Source: Gracilaria caudata (lineage: Eukaryota > Rhodophyta > Florideophyceae > Gracilariales > Gracilariaceae). Taken from it: a stretch of DNA of 11,181 bases. A model generated the notes under the pieces. That model was not told the origin of the DNA, made no database searches, and saw only the letters and a program-made list of their open reading frames with translations. Positions 1 through 6,357 of this stretch are shown here, in pieces. Position numbers and translations under genes: made by a program. The stretch spans positions 1 to 11,181 of the forward strand of contig JASCIV010000858.1 of NCBI GenBank assembly GCA_030374735.1. Direction: 5' to 3'. Every line of letters starts with the position of its first letter. The stretch's first letter is position 1.

Positions 1-47
1 TGTACGTGCAACGCAACAGCCGCTTGCAACGGCGCATCACGCCTATC

Positions 48-88
48 GTGACAATGCACAAACTACACGTGTGCTTGCCACGGCGCGT
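48..88. repeat. 41-bp direct repeat, left copy
   Basis: This stretch recurs in the same orientation at 11127-11167 with 39 of 41 bases identical; the two differences fall right after GTGACAATGCAC. It contains the palindrome ACACGTGT. Its last ~17 bases belong to a local short repeat: GCTTGCMACGGCGC occurs at 22-35, 73-86 and 91-104. It lies just outside the inverted terminal repeat. It is far longer than the 8-11 bp target duplication usual for Mutator-like elements, so it is more likely a host repeat unit or part of a compound terminus. Confidence 0.85.
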
Positions 89-100
89 TCGCTTGCAACG

Positions 101-130
101 GCGCGCGGACAAACGGACAAAAAGAACGCA
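101..130 (+). repeat. Left terminal inverted repeat candidate
   Basis: Beginning GCGCGCGGACAAACGG, this 30-base segment matches the reverse complement of 11086-11116 in 26 of 31 aligned columns (one gap, four mismatches), including an identical CAAACGGA core and a shared ACGCA end. The inverted layout at the two window ends, with subterminal repeats inside, is what a DNA transposon end looks like. The exact outer edge is uncertain and could reach 89. Confidence 0.65.
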
Positions 131-153
131 AAAAAAAAAACTCAAAGCAGTGA

Positions 154-195
154 GTCGGTGACCGGTCGGTGACCGGTCAGTGGCTACGTAGCCAC
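154..195. repeat. Left subterminal tandem repeat and palindrome
   Basis: GTCGGTGACCG occurs twice in tandem (154-164, 165-175) with a partial third copy to 184. It runs into a perfect 16-bp palindrome, GTGGCTACGTAGCCAC (180-195). A related run near the right end, read on the opposite strand, also has two GTGACC cores in the same order (16 of 21 bases alike). Such paired subterminal motifs are candidate transposase binding sites; that role is inferred. Confidence 0.6.
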
Positions 196-222
196 GAAAT
201 CTATCTGGCCAACTTGTACAAC

Positions 223-376
223 ATGAAGGACTTATTTCGCGCCCGTTCGTGTAGAGAATGCCTTGCAAGGAAAGGGAGCACACCGTCCCCCACGTACCTT
301 CGTGGATGAAGGTAACCCTCGACAGTTCACTAAAGGGTATTGCCTCATGTGCAAGTACTACCTTCGTAAACGCTAA
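223..376 (+). pseudogene. Small CxxC...CxxC zinc-binding-like peptide, frameshifted
   Basis: An ATG at 223 opens a frame with Cys-x2-Cys (codons at 250 and 259) that hits TGA at 307. The +1 frame then carries a second Cys-x2-Cys (codons at 341 and 350) in a basic tail ending at TAA 374-376. The two halves join if one base is removed from the five-C run at 287-291, giving a peptide of about 50 residues with two paired cysteine knuckles, the layout of a small zinc ribbon. The frame is open upstream of the ATG as far as I followed it (to 181). It ends 14 bases before the next ORF. I do not recognise the family. The break could be decay or a homopolymer error in the sequence. It could also be chance, given the short length. 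Confidence 0.3.
295..314. repeat. 7-bp stem inverted repeat
   Basis: TACCTTC (295-301) and GAAGGTA (308-314) are perfect complements around a 6-base spacer, so the RNA or DNA could form a short hairpin. It lies inside the broken small frame upstream of the 391 ORF. Function is unknown and it may be chance. Confidence 0.3.
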
Positions 377-390
377 GCATTTCAAGAATC

Positions 391-1065
391 ATGGCGTCCA
401 AAGGAACCAATAAAATCGTCACAGAAACAGATCTTTTCCACAGGGTTCACTTCGGACAATTTGATAATGCAAACGTTCGAAAGCAGTTCAAATCGTTTGT
501 CGAGCGAAAAACAAACAAGCCCGTGCCTCCCATGCTTCATGTCCTTATTCAAACGTATCGCAATTTTCTTAATCACATCAAGTCATTTGATAGCCCGCAC
601 GAAAGAAAAAATCCACACAAAGAATTGAATCAAAAGGAAGACAACGCTACAGCATTTCGTGCTGATGACTGCAACATTGCCGACATGGGATTCTTCTCTG
701 ATCTTAATTCTTCAACAACTGTAATTGAAGATATGCTACGACTGTTATCTTGTGTCTCTGACAAGAAAAAACATTTCATGGCAAATTGCTTAGTTAAATA
801 TCAATCGCATCGTCTGCAGTCCTGGCGCACCGATATCAATAAGTTCTTTGAGGACTTCGACAAACTAAAGACTGTTTATTTTGGTCGCTGTAAGAAAAAG
901 AAGAGAGGAAGGCGCGGTGGTAAACAAGCGCGGCGAAAAAGAACGGCACTCGCTGCAAAAAAGGCCAAGGCATTGGAGGAATCTTTAAAAAATGTTTGTC
1001 AGGTTGAAGAGGCTGAAAAAGTGAGGAAGACGTGGCAAGTGACGATGATTCATCCTCCTCAATAA
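391..1065 (+). CDS. Unknown basic-tailed protein, 224 aa (likely frameshifted near its end)
   Basis: The ATG at 391 has A at -3 and G at +4, a good eukaryotic context. I do not recognise the family. Residues 1-160 look helical and mixed in charge. Residues 166-192 form a strongly basic tract rich in KKKKRGRR and ARRKR, resembling a nuclear or nucleolar signal or a nucleic-acid-binding tail. The last 14 codons after a five-A run at 1016-1020 look unnatural. In the -1 frame the same DNA reads as an acidic serine-rich tail (SEEDVASDDDSSSSII) ending at TAG 1089-1091, more typical of a nuclear protein terminus. One extra A in the run would join the frames. No membrane segment is seen. As the first substantial ORF inside the left terminus it may be element-encoded; no homology shows this. 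Confidence 0.5.
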   Translation: MASKGTNKIVTETDLFHRVHFGQFDNANVRKQFKSFVERKTNKPVPPMLHVLIQTYRNFLNHIKSFDSPHERKNPHKELNQKEDNATAFRADDCNIADMGFFSDLNSSTTVIEDMLRLLSCVSDKKKHFMANCLVKYQSHRLQSWRTDINKFFEDFDKLKTVYFGRCKKKKRGRRGGKQARRKRTALAAKKAKALEESLKNVCQVEEAEKVRKTWQVTMIHPPQ

Positions 1066-1195
1066 TCTACAATCCTGGTGTTACTCTCTAGTAAAGATGA
1101 TCTTTTGTTGTGAACTGTGTTCTCTGGGACAAACGGGATGCGTTGCGTGTGCATGCTTTTTATGATGTGATTCGCAACCAGTTTCAGCATCTCAG

Positions 1196-1889
1196 CTATT
1201 CTGTACCATCTGTTCTTCCGCCCCGCACAGTATCCTCATGAGCACTCAAGATATCTCTAGTGACATTCGCAATGTGCCGAAATCTGCCCGCACCCAGTTT
1301 CACTTCTCCGAACCACCTGGAGACAACGCACAACGTGTTATTCGCATCGAACTGCCTCAGTACATGTAGCATAACCTTTCCAGCCCCCTTCTCTCCATCG
1401 TCATCAAAATCTGCCTCACCCCCAATAATCCATGCAATCGTATTGTGCGTCGCGCTCTCCACCTTCTTCGAATCGCATAATTGCGTCAGCACCCCGTCGA
1501 TCTCACCTGTATTTGCGACCAGGGCAAGTGAGCCTGAAACACTGACTTTCTGTCCGTCAGCGGCTCACCATGTACAACGTAGAAATTGCGTTTCGTTCCC
1601 ACTCATATAGCCTCTTCTGCTCTGAGTTCCTGTTTTGGGTCACTAGCCAACTCTTCCTGTCGTTCAACTAACAGTTCTAGAGTGGTCTCGCAGTACTCAA
1701 ATAGGCACACCTCTCCAAGGCGAACTCCTTTGCCTCTCCATCATTCTTTCCATCAGCGTTTCACATTGCTGAACGGACATCGCATCCGTCCGAAGCGTCG
1801 TCCGTCCGAAGCGTCGGCCTTGGGTGTGTCATGGGATAATCCTCTGTAATCTGTGCCGAAATCTTGACTTCACCAATACATGATTCCAT
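1196..1889 (-). pseudogene. IMPACT/Yih1-like gene remnant (RWD + UPF0029 domains), broken
   Basis: On the minus strand three frames together read as an IMPACT/Yih1 protein, the cytosolic regulator that binds GCN1 and restrains GCN2 kinase. From 1889 down, one frame gives the second half of an RWD domain with its YP...P signature (TEDYPMTHPRP). It shifts by one base between about 1735 and 1715 into a frame with LGEVCLFEYCE. That frame contains an in-frame TGA at 1603-1605, then VHGEPLTDRKSVFQAH, the start of the UPF0029 (YigZ/IMPACT) domain. A single missing base near 1525-1530 moves into the last frame, which holds SATHNTIAW, DDDGEKGAG and VSRWFGEVKLG and ends at TAG 1196. The family's usual RWYGG appears here as RWFGE. 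The first ~40 residues of the RWD are absent. Two frameshifts plus a stop make a pseudogene. No GT-AG intron of plausible size explains the breaks. Confidence 0.85.
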
Positions 1890-1906
1890 TGTGATTGACA
1901 CTGCTG

Positions 1907-2402
1907 TCTCATGAGCTCACCTGTAAGATCTGCAACCCCAAGTAGATGATCTGCTAAATCTAGTGAAAGAGGAGGTTCCTCTTCCGTCTCGCACACCTCC
2001 TTGATCTCGTTCTCAATCTGTTCCGGACTCATAAGAGCATGATGAGCTACCTAGTACAAGAAGGTACGAGCTTCGACGTATTCTTGCATACCAAACGCAA
2101 AAGCTCCGTGATAACGGTAGTAATCACCTCGACCAACTTCTTCCGCAACTCTCGAGGCCATTATAACTCTTACTCTTCCAAGAGATTGAGAAACCCGCTC
2201 AATATCTCTTTCTCGCGATGAAGGAGTATTTCTTACGATAGAAACAAACACCGCATCTCATTAGTATTATATTTCTTCTTTCCGCTTCGGAGCGCCTTTC
2301 AACTCACCGATGCACAGCATTGATAGCGCGTTTGCTTTCGAGTGTAATATCTCTGCTTGCTTTCACAAGGTGCTCTCTCGGGTCATGCTTCGATACGGTG
2401 CC
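1907..2402 (-). pseudogene. TRAX (translin-associated factor X) 5' gene fragment with intron, broken
   Basis: The minus strand from 2402 reads a TRAX-like start of the conserved region (HDPREHLVKASRDITLESKR), then an intron at 2307-2232. The spliced frame continues NTPSSRERDIERV, then HGAFAFGMQEYVEA and HLLGVADLTGELMR, which match TRAX motifs without gaps. TRAX pairs with translin in the C3PO ribonuclease; the acidic QEYVEA and VADLTGEL segments belong to its active-site region. An in-frame TAG at 2051-2053 sits where the family has an ordinary residue just after QEYVEARTFLY, and the alignment runs straight through it. Similarity stops at 1907, roughly 80-90 residues before a normal C terminus, and abuts the IMPACT remnant on the same strand. 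The N terminus is also missing: TAA at 2403-2405 precedes it, perhaps hidden by another intron whose acceptor would be TTCTAAG. Confidence 0.87.
2232..2307 (-). other. Spliceosomal intron (76 bp) in the TRAX remnant
   Basis: Reading the minus strand, the donor GTGAGT starts at 2307, a TACTAAT branch site lies at 2266-2260 with its branch A about 29 bases before the 3' end, and the acceptor ends TAAG at 2232. Splicing joins CG to A, making the Arg codon of VHRNTPSSR and keeping TRAX homology continuous. The strong branch consensus fits an intron-poor eukaryote. Its presence shows the TRAX copy did not come from spliced mRNA. Confidence 0.85.
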
Positions 2403-2757
2403 TTAGAATGAGTCGTTGCCAGTGACTTAGTTTCCGCTTTGTAGCCAAGTGAGCACTGAGCGATATTCTCTGTTGAGCATGTGTTCCGGGTTTTGATCCA
2501 CAAGCAACGGCATTGCACCCGACACTTGGCGGCGGCGCCGTTCACTTCGTCAAATCTCATATATCGACTGCCCAATCGTTTGCGCTTGTGCGTTTCACAT
2601 ATTGCTCAGCAGACCAATGAGGGGCTTTGCACTGCCTTCGCAGCGTGTTTCGCACAACGTGTAGGGTTTGTCCCGGAACCGACGCCTGCATGCTTCCTGA
2701 TCGCCGCTCCACCGCAGAGCACGCTATACGGCTTTCTACACCTCCGCACCAACTTCT
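2403..2757. other. Gene-free spacer between TRAX and hydrolase remnants
   Basis: Open frames here lack ATG starts of useful length and I recognise no motif in any of the six frames. It may hold the missing 5' part of TRAX (minus strand) or a degraded N-terminal part of the MenH-like hydrolase (plus strand); I looked for the hydrolase LHGF oxyanion motif and did not find it. Confidence 0.4.
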
Positions 2758-3171
2758 TTGTTGTGTACCGAACTTCAGGGCTATTGCGTTGTAGCCCTGG
2801 ACTTGCCTTATCATGGCCAGTCTAAGAGTGAAGTACAATCCTGCCCTGAGGCAGCAAAGCTCTTGTCGGATTCTATCCCGACGTTGATTCAGAATCAAGA
2901 ACAAAAGCCCTTGTCCGTAACTCTCGTGGGTTACTCGTTGGGAGGTCGCATTGCCTTCGAAATAGCCGCATTGGTACAGAAGAAGAGCATACAATCAATT
3001 CACATTGAATCAGTAGCTTTGATTAGCTCTGCAGCCCCGCCTCGCGATGAATCCGAGATAAAGGAGTGTAGATTTCTTTCTCAGAAAAGGTCTGAGAAGT
3101 TGCTTGACAGCCATTTCCTTCGCTCGTCGCCTCTAGCTGCATTGCTTAGTGGACACCTAAAAAGAACGTAA
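2758..3171 (+). pseudogene. MenH-like alpha/beta hydrolase fragment
   Basis: The frame encodes the central part of an alpha/beta hydrolase of the MenH type (SHCHC synthase of menaquinone/phylloquinone synthesis, also the last module of plant PHYLLO). Visible are ALDLPYHGQSK, the strand and loop before the first helix, and the nucleophile elbow LVGYSLGGRIA with Ser at codon 60, nearly the MenH consensus. Both ends are missing: no HGF oxyanion motif upstream, and TAA at 3169-3171 before the acid and His of the triad. MenH proteins run about 250 residues; this has at most 137. The first codon is TTG and there is no in-frame ATG near the start; the frame opens after TGA at 2698. An acceptor-like CTTCAG precedes GGCTATTGC, so it could be one internal exon. 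Other alpha/beta hydrolases remain possible. Inactive as it stands. Confidence 0.7.
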
Positions 3172-3364
3172 TCCATGTTCTTTTTGACGTCTGTACCGCA
3201 ATCGAAACGAGTTTAAATTAAAGCCGCCGTCAGAGAAGCCAGTGACAACAGATCCCCTCGAGTTTGAAGTAGTTTGGAGGACTTCTGTAACCATCCATAG
3301 ATCCACTTATACTTCCTATGTTCTTCGCTTCGACGTAGCTTCCCTACCACGTGTTAACGATATG
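3172..3364. other. Spacer, no gene seen
   Basis: No motif or ATG-started frame of note. A frame opened by GTG at 3242 runs into the proline-rich repeats downstream, but its length comes mostly from low-complexity triplets and I do not call it a gene. Confidence 0.4.
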
Positions 3365-3399
3365 TTTTCGTCGCCGCCGCGTTTTTCGTCGCCGCCGCG
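3365..3399. repeat. Short tandem repeat TTTTCGTCGCCGCCGCG x2
   Basis: TTTTCGTCGCCGCCGCG is repeated back to back with one extra T in the second copy. It marks the start of the GC-rich repetitive block that continues to about 4120. Confidence 0.7.
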
Positions 3400-3578
3400 T
3401 AGACGCTTCGCGCGAAACGACTTTTGGCACGTCGTGTGCCTTGATCGTTACAACTCTGCTCTGTCGTTCACTCGCATTCTTTCTACCTCCGTACGTCCCT
3501 CGCCGCTCCACTATCCCCATCGCCGCCGCAACCTCATCGTTGCAACACTCCGTAAGTCGCTTGTAGCCCTGATACCCC

Positions 3579-3622
3579 GATCGCCGCAACTTCTGATCGC
3601 CGCAACCCCTGATCGCCGCAGC
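3579..3622. repeat. 16-bp tandem repeat around GATCGCCGCAAC x3
   Basis: GATCGCCGCAAC begins at 3579 and 3595, and GATCGCCGCAGC at 3611, giving a regular 16-bp period. It lies within the same repetitive block. Confidence 0.75.
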
Positions 3623-3745
3623 CCCGTGGCCAGAATGCCCGAAATCAGCCGCCCCGTCTGCTTCAGCGAGCGATTCTCCTGCACGACACCCATCCTCAGC
3701 ACCGTGTCACCGCCCGTACTTGCACCAACCCCAACCCCAACCGCA

Positions 3746-3838
3746 CCGCCGCCGCCGTCGCCGCCGCCTCCGCCGCCGCCGCGGCGGCCGCCGCCGCCTC
3801 CGCCGCCGCCGCCGCCGCCGCTGCCGCCGCCGCCGCGT
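3746..3838. repeat. CCG triplet microsatellite
   Basis: About 90 bases of nearly pure CCG/GCC triplets with a few TCG, CTC and CTG variants. A GCCGCCGCGGCGGC palindrome near 3776-3790 could fold. On the plus strand it reads polyproline or polyarginine depending on frame and on the minus strand polyglycine; such ORFs are by-products of the repeat. A matching shorter CCG run sits at 3951-3970. Confidence 0.85.
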
Positions 3839-3917
3839 CGCTGAAACAGCTCCTCCCTCATTCGGTGCTCGTTGCGAATGGAGCGAGAATGCGCATCACA
3901 GGGCGCCTTGTGCGCGC
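3831..3917. repeat. 87-bp duplicated unit, copy A
   Basis: Matches 4031-4117 with 2 differences in 87 bases (GAGCGAGAAT against GAACGAAAAT). A partial copy of its first ~35 bases sits at about 3972-4005. It is preceded by CCG repeats, as is the second copy. In one frame both copies read SLKQLLPHSVLVANG and then MRITGRLVRA, so a host coding segment may have been amplified; I cannot name it. Confidence 0.85.
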
Positions 3918-3918
3918 T

Positions 3919-3959
3919 GTACTTGCACCAACCCCAACCCCAACCGCACCGCCGCCGCC
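3919..3959. repeat. 41-bp repeat of 3716-3756
   Basis: GTACTTGCACCAACCCCAAC and the following CCG triplets occur at both 3716 and 3919 with no visible difference over 41 bases. With the 87-bp unit it suggests a larger module (this segment, CCG run, 87-bp unit) that has expanded in tandem. Confidence 0.8.
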
Positions 3960-4030
3960 GCCGCCGCCGCCCCCGCGTTGCTGAAACAGCTCCTCCCACA
4001 TTCGGCCGCCGCTGGCACGGCCGCCCCCGC

Positions 4031-4117
4031 CGCCGCGTCGCTGAAACAGCTCCTCCCTCATTCGGTGCTCGTTGCGAATGGAACGAAAATGCGCATCACA
4101 GGGCGCCTTGTGCGCGC
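4031..4117. repeat. 87-bp duplicated unit, copy C
   Basis: Second full copy of 3831-3917. Here the reading SLKQLLPHSVLVANG continues into a unique tail that stops at TAA 4149-4151, whereas copy A runs into another CCG array. Copy C could therefore be nearer the original source, with the array grown on its 5' side. Confidence 0.85.
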
Positions 4118-4151
4118 GATTATTGATGGACAGTCTCGAGAGAGACGCTAA

Positions 4152-4920
4152 TATCCATGTATTCTTCCGGCTGGCTCTCTTATACACAGTAGCTGCTCAG
4201 TGCGTTGAACTTGACTCTTTCTGAGGGGGTAAGGACTTGTCCCGGATGTTTATTTTGGTTTGAGCTCGCTAGCCAATAGCTGATCAGTGCTCACCGCCTC
4301 CATATTTGATCCTGCCTTGACGTAGGCAAGGGGAAACTCTTGCGCTGAAAGGATTGTGGATCCCCCTCCAAAGACGGGAAGTTTGCGTCTGGGAGACTGG
4401 AACCTTAGACTTATTGTGGTGCATTGAGGATAGTTGGCCAATCGATGTAGGATTTGAGCACTGTGCCAGGTGGATGGTTCAAGCCCATTGTCGAACCCGA
4501 AACAGATAACTGGGAAGAGCCGGTAAGGTCTCAAAGGTGTTCTGCCTACATTGGTTCTTGCAATGGGCAAGCCAGGGTCAACTTCTTCTTTTTCTACTTT
4601 GAGTTTAAGGTTTTTGAGGGGTGCTCTCTGTATTGACACTTCACTTTGTTCTTGGTTTTGGTTTTGTTATTCCCAGAACTTGCGTATCCTTGCTAACTGG
4701 TTTTCATTTTGCTGTTTGCGGAATGCGTATGCTTGGACAATGTTTGCTATTTCGGATGTTTGCTACATACCGGGTAACATATAACAACCAGTACATCAGG
4801 AACGCGGTTCACCGTCATGATCCTCTGTATTCCAAGCATTCAAGCAATTAACTTTACTTATATAGTACATCGTATCAGTCCTTGAGATTAGATATTTTAC
4901 ATATGATTGGACACGATACG
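4152..4920. other. 769-bp stretch without a convincing gene
   Basis: The longest frame, on the minus strand at 4639-4250, begins with GTG, has no useful ATG and shows no motif I know. Plus-strand frames near 4621-4850 have a hydrophobic run but also lack ATG. I see no tRNA, no tandem repeat and no clear regulatory block. It could be degraded captured DNA like the region to its left. Confidence 0.4.
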
Positions 4921-6108
4921 TTACGCGTGCCACCCAGCCTCCTTCAATATCCCCAGTACTTTCCTTTCATATGGTGGACCACCCAGAGATAAGTTATTGT
5001 TTCTCACTTTGTTCGAAGTACCTGACCTAAGAAGTTCTTCCAATGCCTCTAACGCGGAAATAGTTTTCTGGCCTTTTGAGATCATTTGGACCTCTAGATA
5101 TCCGACGGCTTTTCTCATTTGCTTCACTTTTGTCAATCCGATGGGCTCTTTCCACGAATGATGACAACGCGCAGCATCATTGGTTACATATTGATCGCGA
5201 TTGGATATTAACTTAGAGAGATGAGGAAGTGCTGAAATATGTTTAGGGCAATGGCCATAATTACCGTCTCCATCTTGGATAACAATGATGTCATTAATAC
5301 CTTTCCTCATGCTGCCTACTTTTTCTCCCTTTGAACCTTCTTCCGGTTTACGTTTCTTACTAGCAACAAGCTCTACGTCTTGATTGCACGACAAATTGGG
5401 TCGAACGATTACATTTTCCATAGCAGAAGAGCTTCCTTGCGATGATGAACGATAATCAAGTGAAAACCGCTCCTGTCTCACTCTCTTGAGACCATGACTT
5501 TTTGACTCGCCATAGCATGTGACGAAATCCAATTCTGATCTATCATCGTCAATCAAATCAATGACTTTTTCATCATCGTCCCACGGTACTTCACTCTTGA
5601 AATTCTCGGTAGTGATCGAAATCGAGGAAGTTTTAGATTGTTTCTGTTGGTGATATCTACGTATACCTGCATCATGTCTCTTTCGAAGAGCGAGAACAGC
5701 TCTTTTGGACGCTTTTCGCGGTGAAACACCGCCGGGCACCTTCGACAAACAAAAACTAAGAATATCTGGCCTGCGAGGATAATCGCTTATGTCTCTCTTC
5801 TTCCTGTTTGTCGCACATCTTTTCAACAAGATGAACTCCGCCGGCGACATTCCCTTCTCAAGCATAAGGAATTCGGCAACCACGTGTTGAAGTATGGCAT
5901 TTGGTGTACTCGGATTCCCTTGCATTCTGTAGAAAGCCCATATCTCTGCCTCGACTTCCGGACGGAGTTTCAGGTCATTCTTTAGGTATCGCGAGTCACA
6001 TGAAAAAGTGAGCCATGGATAAGATTTTGACCATTGTTTCTGCATCCACTCCTGGATACCTGCAACGCGAGACTTCCCGTTATCTCCCTCTTCAGTAGAA
6101 GTCGACAT
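4921..6108 (-). CDS. Unknown nuclear-type protein with two candidate SUMO-interacting motifs, 395 aa
   Basis: The open frame extends to 6177, but that first codon is GTG; the first ATG is at 6108, with A at -3 and a natural-looking start (MSTSTEEG). I do not recognise the family. Residues 1-130 form a compact region with W, F and Y residues that could be a fold of its own, followed by a basic stretch. Residues 182-186 read VIDLI between DDDE and DDD, a textbook SUMO-interacting motif: hydrophobic core flanked by acids. Residues 274-277 read IIVI followed by QDGDG, a second candidate. KKRK at 251-254 is a likely nuclear signal. The gene is divergent from the transposase gene and shares its 5' region. 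By comparison with mudrB or VANC it may be an accessory or anti-silencing protein of the element; this role is inference from position. Confidence 0.75.
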   Translation of the reverse strand: MSTSTEEGDNGKSRVAGIQEWMQKQWSKSYPWLTFSCDSRYLKNDLKLRPEVEAEIWAFYRMQGNPSTPNAILQHVVAEFLMLEKGMSPAEFILLKRCATNRKKRDISDYPRRPDILSFCLSKVPGGVSPRKASKRAVLALRKRHDAGIRRYHQQKQSKTSSISITTENFKSEVPWDDDEKVIDLIDDDRSELDFVTCYGESKSHGLKRVRQERFSLDYRSSSQGSSSAMENVIVRPNLSCNQDVELVASKKRKPEEGSKGEKVGSMRKGINDIIVIQDGDGNYGHCPKHISALPHLSKLISNRDQYVTNDAARCHHSWKEPIGLTKVKQMRKAVGYLEVQMISKGQKTISALEALEELLRSGTSNKVRNNNLSLGGPPYERKVLGILKEAGWHA

Positions 6109-6357
6109 CTTCTTTTCTTCAAACGACGACTCCAAATTGAGAGATTGAGTGAATGTGTACTGAAGGCTTTGCAACACGCCAAGCTCATCTTATACATGCA
6201 CTTAAAGGACGATCAAGTTCTTCGAAAGGTCAAAACGCTTTGTTTCAACGATAATATTTGCTTATGTATTCCATGAAAAGTCGTGGGCTTCTTTCACCGT
6301 AGAACTCTTCACGTTTTCTTGACTTACAAATTCATTCAGCTGCAGTCTGGTTCATTG
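6109..6357. promoter_or_regulatory. Shared divergent 5' region of the two main genes
   Basis: About 250 bases separate the ATGs of the minus-strand SIM protein and the plus-strand transposase, so both promoters probably lie here. A TATAAG on the minus strand at 6194-6189, about 80 bases before the 6108 ATG, is a possible TATA element. I see no equally clear element for the plus strand. Part of a 5' exon or intron of the transposase could also be here, since its frame is open back to 6283. Confidence 0.45.

Noticed and set aside
88..100. 8-11 bp target-site duplication next to the inverted repeats
   Set aside because: Bases 88-100 and 11117-11129 show no shared 8-11-mer in direct orientation.
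1010..1030. Programmed -1 frameshift at GCTGAAAAAGTG
   Set aside because: The bases do not fit the in-frame X XXY YYZ slippery pattern and I see no downstream stem; a single-base indel is simpler.
2557..2994. 145-codon minus-strand ORF
   Set aside because: It lies mostly antisense to the MenH-like fragment, which has clear family motifs; the minus frame shows none.
3511..3999. Minus-strand glycine/arginine-rich ORF (RGG-like) and plus-strand proline-rich ORF
   Set aside because: Length and composition come from CCG triplet repeats, which are open in several frames on both strands; neither has a domain outside the repeat.
4470..4500. tRNA T-arm-like GATGG-TTCAAGC-CCATT
   Set aside because: No matching anticodon arm, D arm or acceptor stem around it on either strand.
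4250..4639. 129-codon minus-strand ORF
   Set aside because: It begins with GTG, has only one late internal Met and carries no motif I recognise.
4621..4851. Hydrophobic frame resembling a sugar-phosphate transporter segment (LLTGFHFAVCG)
   Set aside because: Too short, no ATG start, and the likeness rests on a few residues common in membrane segments.
6283..6357. Extended N termini of the transposase (GTG 6283) and SIM protein (GTG 6177)
   Set aside because: Both would need GTG initiation; ATG codons with acceptable context lie shortly downstream, so eukaryotic translation should start there.
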